Below, in pieces: positions 35,248-43,449 of a DNA stretch of 43,449 nt. The position numbers and the translations under genes were made by a program. The stretch comes from an uncultured Candidatus Nitrosopumilus sp. Lineage in GTDB: Archaea > Thermoproteota > Nitrososphaeria > Nitrososphaerales > Nitrosopumilaceae. Position 1 is the first letter of the stretch. Each line of letters begins with the position of its first letter. Location of the stretch: contig CATOSM010000006.1 in assembly GCA_951812645.1 (NCBI GenBank), positions 1-43,449 of the forward strand, given 5' to 3'. Under the pieces are notes generated by a model, which saw only the letters and a list, made by a program, of their open reading frames with translations, was not told where the DNA came from and searched no databases.

Positions 35248-36401
35248 CGTGTTAGTCCAATCTCCTTGTCAATGATATCCCCAAAAGTTTCTTCAAGATC
35301 TAATTGAAGAGTTTTATTTTTGATGCAAAACAAAACAAATGGCAGACAAGAGGTTACAAAGGAACTAGAGGATTGGTGTAATTTTCTAGCCATTACGGAA
35401 GACAGTGATTTTATTTTTGCGCCATCCCATCTGACTCTATTTAGCAAGGGCCAAGATAAGTTGTACTGGGTATAACGGATTCGGTCATCATTTTGGTATA
35501 ATTTAACCAAGATATCATTTAGGTAGCGAAGCAATCTCCAATTTTGAGTTTTCATGATTCTTCCAAAAAGCATGTCTGCGTTGGATATGATTTCAAGATG
35601 TTTTGCCATGGTGGAATTATCCAAACCGCTTGTTATGATGCTAGAATAAAACGCACTGATTTTTTCTCTAGGATCAATTTGCATGGCATAAAGAACGCCT
35701 CTAGCTTCCTCAATAGAGTTTGCTTTAAAGAAAGCATTTACGCCGTCTTCGACATTTATGTTTTCAAAAGATTTTTCAGTTTGAGGATTGAATCCGGTTA
35801 CTAGAGACTGTGCAAGATTTATCATGGAACGAACGTCACCTTTTGATTTATCAATAGCTTTTACTAATGCACCGGGACTCAGTTTTGTATTTTGTTTTTT
35901 TAATATATTATCAAGATATACACGCAATAATCGCGGTGGAATTTTTCTGAATTCTACTGTCTTTACTGCTTTTTTGATACTTTTCATTTTATCAGATGTG
36001 TCGCTATTTGCAGCAAGAAGAATTGGCACCGTAGGTTCTTTGAGAATGTCAACAAGTGCTGATGCGCCTCCATAATCACCGCGGCCGTGGATTCCATCGA
36101 CTTCATCTACAAATATCATAGGAGTGCCCATGACACTCACATTAGCTAGAACAGGCGTAAGAATTTCGTTTATTCTAGACTTGCTTCTAACATCGCTTGC
36201 ATTCAGTCCAATCACATCATATCCAAACCGCTTTGCCGCAAGATATGCAACGGTAGTTTTTCCAATTCCAGGCGGGCCTACTAAAAGCAGGGGTTTTGTA
36301 CCTTTTTTCCATTTAACAAACCACTCGGTAATGGCTGCGCGAGATTCTTCATTTCCCACCATGTCAGAAACTATCTGAGGTCGGTATTTTTCAGACCACA
36401 T
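35244..36401 (-). CDS. rfcL: Replication factor C large subunit (clamp loader)
   Basis: 385 residues. MWSEKYRPQ is the typical RFC N-terminus; the AAA+ core has Walker A GPPGIGKTT (42-50) and Walker B IFVDEVDG (about 97-103). RfcL works with four small subunits to load PCNA on primed DNA. The start is ATG 36401; a GTG at 36413 overlaps the preceding stop as GTGA and would add four residues, so coupling may favour it. It is shorter than the 450-500 residues of many archaeal RfcL proteins and lacks an obvious C-terminal PIP-box extension, which could be a lineage trait. Confidence 0.9.
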   Translation of the reverse strand: MWSEKYRPQIVSDMVGNEESRAAITEWFVKWKKGTKPLLLVGPPGIGKTTVAYLAAKRFGYDVIGLNASDVRSKSRINEILTPVLANVSVMGTPMIFVDEVDGIHGRGDYGGASALVDILKEPTVPILLAANSDTSDKMKSIKKAVKTVEFRKIPPRLLRVYLDNILKKQNTKLSPGALVKAIDKSKGDVRSMINLAQSLVTGFNPQTEKSFENINVEDGVNAFFKANSIEEARGVLYAMQIDPREKISAFYSSIITSGLDNSTMAKHLEIISNADMLFGRIMKTQNWRLLRYLNDILVKLYQNDDRIRYTQYNLSWPLLNRVRWDGAKIKSLSSVMARKLHQSSSSFVTSCLPFVLFCIKNKTLQLDLEETFGDIIDKEIGLTR

Positions 36402-36409
36402 CAAAGTAA

Positions 36410-37525
36410 TCACTTGGGAAGTTTAGATTGGTACTCAGACCACCTGCTGGCCTTTTCCAATTTGTTATGCCAGTATTGATTATAATGTTCCACGGTTAAG
36501 AACAAGAATTCCAAAAATTCTTTGTGTGAGAAGTTATCAGGTAGCAAATCAAGTGCAAGCCTTGCATCATGTAGATACAAATTACTTTTTTCTAACGTGA
36601 CTTCAAATCCTTTTTTTACGTCATTGGCTAACAATGAATAATAAAGTGGCCAAGAAGGAATTTTTACAAATCCACTTTTGATAGAATCCTCAATTTCATT
36701 TCCACAGCCGACGCCTTCAGCAGCTCTTGCCATACCCAAATAGAAAATCTCACCAAGGGGGTTTTCTGCCAAGGCCATGTTTCTTCCAGCAGTTCCCATC
36801 ACTGCGCGGTATTTTTTGTAAGACAGAGTCATTTCTTCCTCAGTAATTTCAGTCGGTTTTGATTTGAGCTTCTCATCCAGATACTGTCCAATTCTGGCAT
36901 CTTCAAATCCCGCCTCAAATTCCTTTAGAACGTGTTCCCCACCTTTTGAAATTTTATCTCGAGCCAATTTCAAGATATAGGGATTCATCAGTTTGTAATC
37001 ATCAAGAAATTCCAAATCCTCATCCTTGTCTACAATTCTGTCCATGGGCTCACTTAGATCAATTGCAAGGATATGCCCTTCAACCACGTCTTGTTTTAGT
37101 TGTGGATCATCTCTTCCAGAAAATTCAGCAGCTGCATCAAATAATCCATTGAAGACAGGAAAAGTCATTTTTACAAAGTTTGAGTTTAAAATTCGATTTA
37201 CCCTATCTTGCATAACGTCAGGACTCTCTAATTTTGATTTTATAGGCTCGATCTCAGAGGCGTTTAGGATGATTTCGGTGGAGCCTACTTCATTGCCAAA
37301 TGCCTGTTGGGTGGCATTCGGATCGGTATCGGATTTTATTTCATTTGACAATCCTTGTGCAAATCGTTCTGCAAAATTTGGAAATTGGTTTTCTGTTTCG
37401 TCTTTGTATTTGTTAAATAATTTGTAGCCTTTAGATTTGAACAGTGCCTGTTTTATGATCTGCTTCCCAGGTTTTGTACCCATCAAAGCTTCTTTACTAA
37501 TTACGGATTGATCCTTGCCACTCAC
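36410..37525 (-). CDS. Conserved archaeal protein, unknown function
   Basis: 371 residues from GTG 37525, mostly helical and acidic-basic mixed, with no membrane segments. Notable patches are TAGRNMALAENPLGEIFYLGMARAAE-like text around 255-285 and YLHDARLALDLLPDNF near 325. No catalytic motif that I know is present. It shares an operon with rfcL (4-bp overlap if rfcL starts at GTG) and the small zinc protein, which hints at DNA replication or cell-cycle duties. A TATA-like CATAAATAA (37545-37553 on this strand) precedes it. Confidence 0.7.
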   Translation of the reverse strand: MSGKDQSVISKEALMGTKPGKQIIKQALFKSKGYKLFNKYKDETENQFPNFAERFAQGLSNEIKSDTDPNATQQAFGNEVGSTEIILNASEIEPIKSKLESPDVMQDRVNRILNSNFVKMTFPVFNGLFDAAAEFSGRDDPQLKQDVVEGHILAIDLSEPMDRIVDKDEDLEFLDDYKLMNPYILKLARDKISKGGEHVLKEFEAGFEDARIGQYLDEKLKSKPTEITEEEMTLSYKKYRAVMGTAGRNMALAENPLGEIFYLGMARAAEGVGCGNEIEDSIKSGFVKIPSWPLYYSLLANDVKKGFEVTLEKSNLYLHDARLALDLLPDNFSHKEFLEFLFLTVEHYNQYWHNKLEKASRWSEYQSKLPK

Positions 37526-37608
37526 AGTCGTTAATCTTCCTTATTGTTATTTATGCTTTCAAACCAGATATTTTCTTCACTTAAATTACGAATGACTGGT
37601 TTGACAAC

Positions 37609-38409
37609 ATGGAAGTCATAGAAATTCTTCGTGAAGCTTCAAAGAGAATTTATGAAAATGTAAAAGATCTTGCCGGAACAGATGATGCTGCAGGGGATTT
37701 CGGAATTGGTGCGGGGGGAGACGTTTCAAGGAACATAGACATTATTGCAGAAAAAACTGTTTTAGATTATCTTAAAGAGATTGATTTTGAATGTGTTGTT
37801 TTAGGAGAAGAGTGCGGCAGGGTGGAAATATCAAATAAACCAAAAGGGTTTGTCATAATGGATGCAATTGATGGTTCGGCAAATGCAGTAAGGGGAGTTC
37901 CATTTTTTTGTAGTTCGTTAGCATTTGCGACAGAGAACAAGCTTAGTTCAATTACTGATGGAGTAATTACGGATCTTTCAAACGGAGAAACGTATTGGGC
38001 ATCAAAAAACAAAGGCGCGTTTTTCAAGGAGGAACAGATCAAAGTGCGCAAAAAGGATCCTATTTACAAAATAGTGGGAATTAACACGTCTGGTGCATCA
38101 ATCGAGTTGATGAATAAAATGCGCCCAATATTTGAAAATCACAATCATACAAGACATTTTGGGGCAAATGCTCTTGAAATGGCAATGTTTGCAAGAGGAT
38201 TGATGGATATTTTTATCGATTTGAGAGAGAAGATAAGAATTCAAGATATTGCTGCAGGTTATGTGATTGTAAAAGAAGCAGGAGGATTGCTATTGGATGG
38301 AAGACTAAATCCCCTTGATGCAGATCTAGGTTATGATACAAGGGTTTCTTTTATCGCAGCAGCAAGCCAAGAAATTCTTGATGAAATAATGTCACAGATC
38401 AGCAAATGA
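37609..38409 (+). CDS. Inositol monophosphatase / archaeal fructose-1,6-bisphosphatase family protein
   Basis: 266 residues of the Mg-dependent sugar phosphatase family. The metal ligands are E67 in LGEECG and D85 and D88 in MDAIDGSANAVRG, with a third Asp in RIQDIAAGYVIVKEAGG (the usual WDxAAG with Gln for Trp). Archaeal members hydrolyse inositol-1-phosphate, fructose-1,6-bisphosphate, or both; the substrate cannot be settled from the sequence. ATG 37609 lies 25 bp after TTAAATTA (37581-37588), a fitting TATA box for a leaderless message. Confidence 0.88.
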   Translation: MEVIEILREASKRIYENVKDLAGTDDAAGDFGIGAGGDVSRNIDIIAEKTVLDYLKEIDFECVVLGEECGRVEISNKPKGFVIMDAIDGSANAVRGVPFFCSSLAFATENKLSSITDGVITDLSNGETYWASKNKGAFFKEEQIKVRKKDPIYKIVGINTSGASIELMNKMRPIFENHNHTRHFGANALEMAMFARGLMDIFIDLREKIRIQDIAAGYVIVKEAGGLLLDGRLNPLDADLGYDTRVSFIAAASQEILDEIMSQISK

Positions 38410-38523
38410 AATTCCAGATTAGAGAATTGCTTGATAATTTAGCGCTATTGGGATCTCAGCAGATTTTACAAGGCAAATGCTAAGAGAAATACATTTAACC
38501 AAAGTCAAGAGAAAATCTCTTGT

Positions 38524-39366
38524 ATGGTAACTGAGATGAAAGCAAAAGTAGTCTATAGGGAGTTACTGAAAGAGGATCTTGTAATCATAAGACTAGTTCC
38601 AGAAAACGGAATGCCAGAATACAAAACAGGCCAATTTTTGACAATAGGCCTTCCAATTCCGGCGGAGAAAAAAGTTGTCAGGCGGGCATATTCTATTGCA
38701 TCACATGCGGAAAATAGAGATTATTTTGAATTTGTAATCAGATGGGTTAGAAAACCACTTCCAGGTCGTGTAACTACTGAATTGTTTTATCTAAGTGTTG
38801 GAGATGAAGTTTCTCTCGGAGATCCGACAGGGGCTGCATTACAAATTAGTGACAAACTACCTGACGGACAAAAGGATAACCGAAGAGTGATTTGTGTAGG
38901 CGGGGGTACAGGACTGGCACCATTTATTGCATTTGCAAAGCATTTCCACGACACTAATGATAAACGGGAAGTGGTCGTTCTGCACGGTGCAAGTTACGTT
39001 GATGAGCTAAGCTATAAACGATTATTGACAGATTTGGAATTAGAAAGTGAAAAAAGAGGAAGAGAGCAATGGAACTTTAGATACAGAGCTGCAATCAGCA
39101 GACCAAAGGAATTCTTTAACAGATCTTGGAATGGTCATGTAGGCAGGGTAGAATCATTTTTCAAGCCTGATAAAAAATCCGGATTATCGCCCGTGGAAGA
39201 AATGGTAGGAGAAGAACTAACTCCAGAAAATAGCATCATCTACATTTGTGGGTATCAAGGAACGATTGATGGGGTCATTGAACATCTGGGTCCGAAAGGT
39301 TTCGTTACAGAACATGAGAAAAAGCCAGATGGGAGTTTCGGAATTAAATTCGAGTCATATGGATAG
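38524..39366 (+). CDS. Ferredoxin--NADP reductase-like flavoprotein
   Basis: 280 residues. The FAD-binding barrel has R53-R54-A-Y-S-I-A-S, which holds the flavin, and the NADP domain has CVGGGTGLAPF (124-134), followed by a C-terminal YICGYQGTIDGVIEHLGPKG segment. It should exchange electrons between NADP(H) and ferredoxin or flavodoxin, which matters in a cell whose complex I lacks the NADH-oxidising module. TTTAA (38494-38498) lies about 28 bp before ATG 38524 and could be the TATA box. It stands alone. Confidence 0.88.
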   Translation: MVTEMKAKVVYRELLKEDLVIIRLVPENGMPEYKTGQFLTIGLPIPAEKKVVRRAYSIASHAENRDYFEFVIRWVRKPLPGRVTTELFYLSVGDEVSLGDPTGAALQISDKLPDGQKDNRRVICVGGGTGLAPFIAFAKHFHDTNDKREVVVLHGASYVDELSYKRLLTDLELESEKRGREQWNFRYRAAISRPKEFFNRSWNGHVGRVESFFKPDKKSGLSPVEEMVGEELTPENSIIYICGYQGTIDGVIEHLGPKGFVTEHEKKPDGSFGIKFESYG

Positions 39367-39470
39367 ATGACTTAAAAACAGCAACTCATGTTCTGGTATT
39401 TCAAAAAAGAAATTACCTCTAGTGATTTAATACCTGTGGATTTTTATATTGACTATTTTTCTACCAAAAT

Positions 39471-39638
39471 ATGGCAAAACTCAAGTGTAATGATTATGGA
39501 TTTGAATGTAATTTTGTAGCCGAAGGCGAAATGGAGGCGGTTATTGATAATTTTAGGGCTCATACTGACGAGGAACACGGAATAGATTACTCTAAAGAGG
39601 CAGTTATGCAGTTTCTATTAAGAAAACAGGGACTATAG
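39471..39638 (+). CDS. Small DUF1059-type protein
   Basis: 55 residues, from ATG 39471 to TAG 39636-39638. MAKLKCNDYGFECNFVAEGE and the later HTDEEHGID match the DUF1059 pattern (two Cys, an acidic stretch, an H-x4-HG end), common in haloarchaea and thaumarchaea and of unknown function; a zinc site is possible. TTTTTATATT at 39441-39450 lies about 25 bp upstream, consistent with a leaderless transcript. It converges with hemA, 5 bp from its stop. Confidence 0.8.
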   Translation: MAKLKCNDYGFECNFVAEGEMEAVIDNFRAHTDEEHGIDYSKEAVMQFLLRKQGL

Positions 39639-39643
39639 TAAAA

Positions 39644-40729
39644 TTAGGCATCCAGTCTCTTCATCCTAGCGGATAAAACGGGAAGTTCCTTTTCAATGAT
39701 TTTTTCTACTGCCGGGACAATGCCCGCTCTAGCCTTTACACTTTCCTCATAGAGTTCTGTAATCTGATCTCTAAACAGTAATTTGATACCAGGAAGTGCG
39801 GTAATTCCCTCATCAACGGTCCTAGGATCAGACAAATCTAAAACCAATGTGCCCTTTTTCTTTTCCTCCATAACCAATCTGATTCTATCGTATGTGATTA
39901 AGAAATAATCAGATGTAGTCGCGACGAAAACAATATCATATTTGTCAAACCCTGCTAAAACGTCATTAAAGTCAACAGGAGAGCCGCCAAGGATGGTTGT
40001 GAAGCCAGTAGCGCGCTCAACACTTCTACTTGCTACATCAAAATCAATACTTTTTTTCTTCAGTGTTTTTGCAAGCATTGCTGCAGGCTCACCAGTTCCA
40101 ATTACTAAGACCTTTTTCTTAGAATCAAGCCCAGCTTTTTCATCAACTAATTTTACTGCAACATCACCTAATGAAATCACATCTTTTGCAATTCCAGTGG
40201 TATCCCTCATTCGTTCTGCCAATCTGATTACACTGTCAAATAATTTATTCAAGATGTTGCCAGACACTCCAGCATTTTTTGCGTTGGCTAGGGATTGAAC
40301 GATTTCATCAAACACTTCTTGTTTTCCAACAACTACGGAATCAAGTCCGGATGCCAGTCGTAATAGATGTAGATAAACATCGTCTCCTTTGTAGACTTCA
40401 AGAGTTTGATCAAAATGATCAACGTCAATTTGTTCTAAAGATGACAAAGATACCCAAGTATCTTTGATTTGGTTTAAGACTAGTGCTTTACCCTCTTCTC
40501 TTCTTGCATCAGGAGAATCATCAGTTTCAACATTACTGACAGTAAAAATTTCTACCCTGCTTGCAGTCTGAATGACAATGCATTCTTCAACACCGTCAAT
40601 TTTCTTAAATTCTGCACATGCAGCACCCACGTCTTTGAAAGTGAATTTTGATAATGCATGCAGCGGTATATTTTTGAAAGTGACTCGTGCATTCAATACA
40701 TCAAAAGATACCTGTCCCAAATCATTCAC
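39644..40729 (-). CDS. hemA: Glutamyl-tRNA reductase-like protein lacking the usual catalytic Cys
   Basis: 361 residues. The GluTR architecture is clear: an N-terminal catalytic domain, LLRLASGLDSVVVGKQEV (substrate pocket), a Rossmann NADPH domain (VLVIGTGEPAAMLAKTL), and a C-terminal dimerisation helix. The reaction would be Glu-tRNA to glutamate-1-semialdehyde, the first step of tetrapyrrole synthesis. The catalytic motif normally reading TCNR is T55-A56-S57-R58 here, so the nucleophilic Cys is Ala; Cys50 lies six residues earlier. R58 and E60 are kept. The start is GTG 40729, 3 bp after the preceding stop, suggesting one operon with the Ala-rich protein. Confidence 0.85.
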   Translation of the reverse strand: MNDLGQVSFDVLNARVTFKNIPLHALSKFTFKDVGAACAEFKKIDGVEECIVIQTASRVEIFTVSNVETDDSPDARREEGKALVLNQIKDTWVSLSSLEQIDVDHFDQTLEVYKGDDVYLHLLRLASGLDSVVVGKQEVFDEIVQSLANAKNAGVSGNILNKLFDSVIRLAERMRDTTGIAKDVISLGDVAVKLVDEKAGLDSKKKVLVIGTGEPAAMLAKTLKKKSIDFDVASRSVERATGFTTILGGSPVDFNDVLAGFDKYDIVFVATTSDYFLITYDRIRLVMEEKKKGTLVLDLSDPRTVDEGITALPGIKLLFRDQITELYEESVKARAGIVPAVEKIIEKELPVLSARMKRLDA

Positions 40730-40732
40730 CTG

Positions 40733-41488
40733 TTATGCTTTAATTTTATCCCTGCCGCCTTTAGCAGTTCTAAAAACATTCATGCCAATATAGAAATTTT
40801 CGTGTAGTGATTCCAAGTAAATGATTTGATTTTCAGCATCCTTAATCTCTTTTTCAGTTGCATCAGGATTGTTTTTTAATTGTGCAAGTTCTTGCCTTGT
40901 TTCTTCTAAAAATGTATCAACACCACGTTCATAATTTGAAACACCGCCAAATTCTGGACTAAGAACATGTTCAGGAACATATGCAGGAGTTTGATCTTGT
41001 GGAATCTCAGCTTGCCTAGTAAGAGATTCTTGTTCATCTGCAGAAAGGATTGGTCTTGGGAAACGATCTTCTTTCTCCAACCAAAATTCAGGCTCGCCCA
41101 TATCACGTCTAAAGATTTCCTCACCTTGTCTCTTGAATGTATGATCTGATTTCTTTGCGGCATCTGCTTTGACTTCAGCGGCTATTGCTTTGTATTCTTC
41201 TTCTGCTGCGGCCTCTGCCTCTGCTTTTGCGGCTTCAGCTTTTGCCAAGGCTTCTTTAACTGCATTTTCTGCATCTTCTGCTGCTTTAGCAGCTGCTTCT
41301 GCTTTTGCAGTTGCTTCTTCTGCTGCTTTAGCTTCTTCTGCTGCTTTAGCAGCTGCTTCTGCTTTAGCTTCTTCTGCTGCTTTAGCAGCTGCTTCTGCTT
41401 TAGATTCAGTTTTTGCAGATTCATCTGTGGATGTAGAATCTTCAGCAGGTTTTGCCTCTATTTCAGATTCTTTTTTCTCTTCAGACAA
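40733..41488 (-). CDS. Ala/Glu/Lys-rich coiled-coil protein, unknown function
   Basis: 251 residues from TTG 41488. Residues 1-115 are almost only A, E, K and S, built on repeats of AEAAAKAAEEAK, predicted to form a long helix or coiled coil. The second half is globular-looking (FRRDMGEPEFWLEKEDRFPR, then helices ending GMNVFRTAKGGRDKIKA). No known motif is present. Being co-directional with hemA and 3 bp upstream, it may be linked to tetrapyrrole synthesis, but the low-complexity half gives no functional clue. Confidence 0.65.
   Translation of the reverse strand: MSEEKKESEIEAKPAEDSTSTDESAKTESKAEAAAKAAEEAKAEAAAKAAEEAKAAEEATAKAEAAAKAAEDAENAVKEALAKAEAAKAEAEAAAEEEYKAIAAEVKADAAKKSDHTFKRQGEEIFRRDMGEPEFWLEKEDRFPRPILSADEQESLTRQAEIPQDQTPAYVPEHVLSPEFGGVSNYERGVDTFLEETRQELAQLKNNPDATEKEIKDAENQIIYLESLHENFYIGMNVFRTAKGGRDKIKA
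41278..41400. repeat. Short direct repeats encoding an Ala-rich helix
   Basis: A 28-bp block (begins TCTGCTGCTTTAGCAGCTGC) is present at 41278, 41338 and 41373, inside the coding region of the Ala-rich protein. It is likely to vary in copy number by slippage. Confidence 0.7.
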
Positions 41489-41626
41489 TAAAATTCACTA
41501 AAATTCCCTGAATTTTAATATTCTTGTGGCAGTAATAACAGAAAATCATTTTTCAATAATTATTTTCTTTGAAAGCTATTTTGATCGTGTCAGTTGATCA
41601 TAAAGTGTTGAAAATAGAAATAATGG

Positions 41627-41701
41627 CGCCCTCGGCGGGATTTGAACACGCGTCTCAGCCGTGACAGGGCCGAATTCTAGACCGGGCTATACTACAAGGG
41701 C
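41627..41701 (-). tRNA. tRNA-Asp (GTC)
   Basis: The acceptor GCCCTTG pairs with CGAGGGC (one G-U), the discriminator is G, and the anticodon loop CTGTCAC gives GTC. CCA is encoded (41626-41624). The T arm reads GCGTG-TTCAAAT-CCCGC, with one U-C mismatch in the stem, which is unusual but probably tolerated. Confidence 0.9.
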
Positions 41702-41797
41702 ACAAGTTGTTTGAGTCAAAATGCCAGATTAAAAGTTTCTGTCACAACAAAATCTTTTGTAAAAGACTAAATTATACAGTTAAAGCATTTTTTACTA

Positions 41798-41871
41798 GGG
41801 TCTATGGCGCAGCCAGGTAGCGCACCGGACTTTTAATCCGGTTGTCAAGGGTCCGAATCCCTTTAGACCCG
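41798..41871 (+). tRNA. tRNA-Lys (TTT)
   Basis: The acceptor GGGTCTA pairs with TAGACCC, and the discriminator is G. The anticodon arm CCGGA-CTTTTAA-TCCGG gives TTT, and the T arm is AAGGG-TCCGAAT-CCCTT. CCA is not encoded (CCT follows). It ends 20 bp before the argH stop on the opposite strand. Confidence 0.92.
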
Positions 41872-41891
41872 CCTCCTCTTTACTTTATTCA

Positions 41892-43349
41892 TCAAATTAT
41901 TGCGTTGATTTGTCTTGTCAAATCATCAATAGAAGAACTAATTTTGTTTTCTCTTTCTAACAGGACAGAGCGGTATTCATTGATTTTTTGAGTCCTATCA
42001 GAAATCATCCTTTTTTGTTCATCATAGCCTGAAGAACCAAATGATTTCCTATCTTTTAATGAAGAAGTTACACTTGTCGAGGAAATGATTTTTGAGACGG
42101 TTTTGGGATCAACTTTTGTGCCATTTACGGATTTTTTGATTTCAGATGGGGTTAGTTTTGAAATTGGTTTTTTCGAGTTATGGGCTAACTGAACAAGAAT
42201 TCCTGAAATCCTGTGGGTCACTCTAAACGGAATTCCTTCTTGGACCAGTTTTTCAGCAACATCTAACGCAATCAGATTACTTGATTCGGTTATTTTTTTC
42301 ATTTGTTTTTCGTTTATTTTCACAGTTAGAAGTACGGATTTTAAAATCAACAGGGCGCCAATGGAAATTTCTGACGTGGACCAGATGGAGGATTTGATTT
42401 GCTGTAAATCCCTCCCATACCCAGATGCCAATCCTTTAACGGTGGCTAAGATTGCAGTCAAATTTCCAATGACTTCTGCGGTTTTACCGCGCGTTAGTTC
42501 TAAAATATCAGGATTCTTTTTTTGAGGCATCACACTGGAAGGAGATGTAAATTCGTCAGATAGTTCAATGAATGAAAATTCTGACGTGGACCAGATAATA
42601 AAGTCCTCAGAAATTTTGCTAAGATTAGTCATCAAAATTGAGACCATTGCAACGTATTCTGCTACAAAGTCCCTGGTACTTGTTGCATCAATTGAGTTTT
42701 CAACAAGATCATCAAATCCCAACATCTTTGCAGTGCTATGTCTATCAATAGGGATGCTTGTTCCACCAACCGGACCAGCGCCAAGGGGACTTTGATTTAT
42801 TCGCTTAAAGGTATCAAACAGCCTTTCAAAATCCCTAGTCAAGGCATCGGCATGTGCTAAAAGATAATGAGAGAATAATCCAGCTTGTGCTTGCTGAAGA
42901 TGGGTGTAAAGGGGCATGATTGTTTTTTGATGGTTTTTGGCAACAGAAACTAGTGCCTCAACGGTGTCTAAAAGGCAGTTGCAGAGAATGTTGATGTCAT
43001 CCCTAATTTTCATTCTAATATCCAGTACGACCTGATCATTTCGGGATCTGGCAGTATGCATTTTTCCTCCACTGGCCATTCCAGCTTTTTTGATTACCAG
43101 TGTTTCAACAAGTTCATGAATATCCTCTGCGCCAGATGGCGCATCAAATTTTTCATTTTTCAAATTCTCTAATGCAGACAAGATTTTTTTTACGTCATTT
43201 TTTGTGATGATGCCGTTTTGAAATAGCATCAGAGCGTGAGCCTGACTGCCAAGAATGTCATAAAGGGCAATTTGAGAGTCATCATCAATTGATGAGACAT
43301 AATCTAAAGTAATATCACTCAAATCAGTACCAAGACGCCAGCGATACAT
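41892..43349 (-). CDS. argH: Argininosuccinate lyase
   Basis: 485 residues of the fumarase/aspartase superfamily, cleaving argininosuccinate to arginine and fumarate in the last step of arginine synthesis. MYRWRLGTDLSDITLDYVSS opens the protein; TARSRNDQVVLDIRM holds a substrate-binding Arg-Ser-Arg-Asn; THLQQAQAGLFSHYLLAH has the catalytic His; SSVMPQKKNPD is the family signature with the active Ser loop. The length is normal. ATG 43349 lies about 25 bp from a symmetrical TATA box, so the mRNA is probably leaderless. Confidence 0.95.
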   Translation of the reverse strand: MYRWRLGTDLSDITLDYVSSIDDDSQIALYDILGSQAHALMLFQNGIITKNDVKKILSALENLKNEKFDAPSGAEDIHELVETLVIKKAGMASGGKMHTARSRNDQVVLDIRMKIRDDINILCNCLLDTVEALVSVAKNHQKTIMPLYTHLQQAQAGLFSHYLLAHADALTRDFERLFDTFKRINQSPLGAGPVGGTSIPIDRHSTAKMLGFDDLVENSIDATSTRDFVAEYVAMVSILMTNLSKISEDFIIWSTSEFSFIELSDEFTSPSSVMPQKKNPDILELTRGKTAEVIGNLTAILATVKGLASGYGRDLQQIKSSIWSTSEISIGALLILKSVLLTVKINEKQMKKITESSNLIALDVAEKLVQEGIPFRVTHRISGILVQLAHNSKKPISKLTPSEIKKSVNGTKVDPKTVSKIISSTSVTSSLKDRKSFGSSGYDEQKRMISDRTQKINEYRSVLLERENKISSSIDDLTRQINAII

Positions 43350-43370
43350 TACCTAGGGTTCTAAAATGGT

Positions 43371-43378
43371 TATATATA
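43371..43378. promoter_or_regulatory. Shared symmetrical TATA box between argH and the divergent gene
   Basis: TATATATA is its own reverse complement. Its centre (43374.5) is about 25 bp from ATG 43349 of argH on the left and about 25 bp from ATG 43399 on the right. One box could therefore serve both leaderless transcripts, with direction set by flanking BRE bases. The A-rich side (CTAAAATGG, 43361-43369) would favour rightward transcription. Confidence 0.55.
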
Positions 43379-43398
43379 GCATCGATGGTTTTCTCGAC

Positions 43399-43449
43399 AT
43401 GAGCCAAGATGTCAAGCAGATGCGGGTGAAAATATTTGATGAGCTGTCA
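43399..43449 (+). CDS. Start of a divergent gene, cut by the window end
   Basis: ATG 43399 opens a frame reading MSQDVKQMRVKIFDELS that is still open at the last base. Its distance from the TATA box (about 25 bp) supports it as a real leaderless start. Seventeen residues are too few to name the product. Confidence 0.5.
   Translation, partial: MSQDVKQMRVKIFDELS

Noticed and set aside
41182..41424. Gln/Lys-rich frame inside the Ala-rich gene
   Set aside because: It is a frame shadow of the AEAAAK repeats; short repeats keep all frames open.

Overview
The window looks like chromosomal DNA of an AT-rich ammonia-oxidising thaumarchaeon (Nitrososphaerota, Nitrosopumilus/Nitrosarchaeum type). The reasons are an 11-subunit complex I operon without NuoE/F/G, the biotin-dependent acetyl/propionyl-CoA carboxylase trio of the 3-hydroxypropionate/4-hydroxybutyrate cycle, archaeal RfcL, a prenyl diphosphate synthase for archaeal lipids, and many TATA boxes placed about 25 bp before a start codon (leaderless mRNAs). 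The taxon is inferred from gene content only.

Region 1 (1-18515) is an accessory island. It holds a decayed IS5-type transposase, a small membrane protein, an AAA/DUF4143 ATPase behind a 33-bp tandem repeat, an ApeA-like HEPN ribonuclease, and then a compact eight- or nine-gene operon (5199-13836). The operon encodes a zinc-ribbon/winged-helix protein, an HNH nuclease, a ParB-fold protein, a GHKL (MORC/MutL-like) ATPase, a small basic protein, a frame-disrupted small ORF, a protein made of integrase-type repeat units, and an SNF2 helicase fused to an Mrr-type nuclease. It starts at a TATA box followed by a three-half-site operator. I read it as a candidate defence system related to prokaryotic MORC/SNF2 restriction clusters, but no methyltransferase is present. 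Next come a frameshifted Toprim protein, a 13-bp iteron array, a membrane-anchored winged-helix protein, a small ORF and a tyrosine integrase with two in-frame stops and one frameshift. The integrase abuts the 3' end of tRNA-Met(CAT), so that tRNA is the probable attachment site and right boundary of the island. The left boundary lies outside the window.

Region 2 (18515-43449) is dense core genome, and every gene I inspected there is unbroken. It contains tRNA-Met, a CADD/PqqC-like oxygenase, tRNA-Glu and a polyprenyl synthase, then nuoA-B-C-D-H-I-J-K-M-L-N transcribed leftward. A divergent peroxiredoxin follows, then the carboxylase operon (carboxyltransferase, biotin carboxylase, biotin carrier), an rfcL operon, an IMPase/FBPase, a ferredoxin-NADP reductase-like protein, a DUF1059 small protein, and a hemA whose usual catalytic Cys is Ala. 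The window ends with tRNA-Asp, tRNA-Lys, argH and the first codons of a divergent gene that shares one symmetrical TATA box with argH.

Disrupted reading frames occur only in the island (IS, small ORF, repeat protein, Toprim protein, integrase). This argues for real decay, or for programmed slippage in one case, rather than general sequence error. All function calls come from reading motifs; no database search was run.
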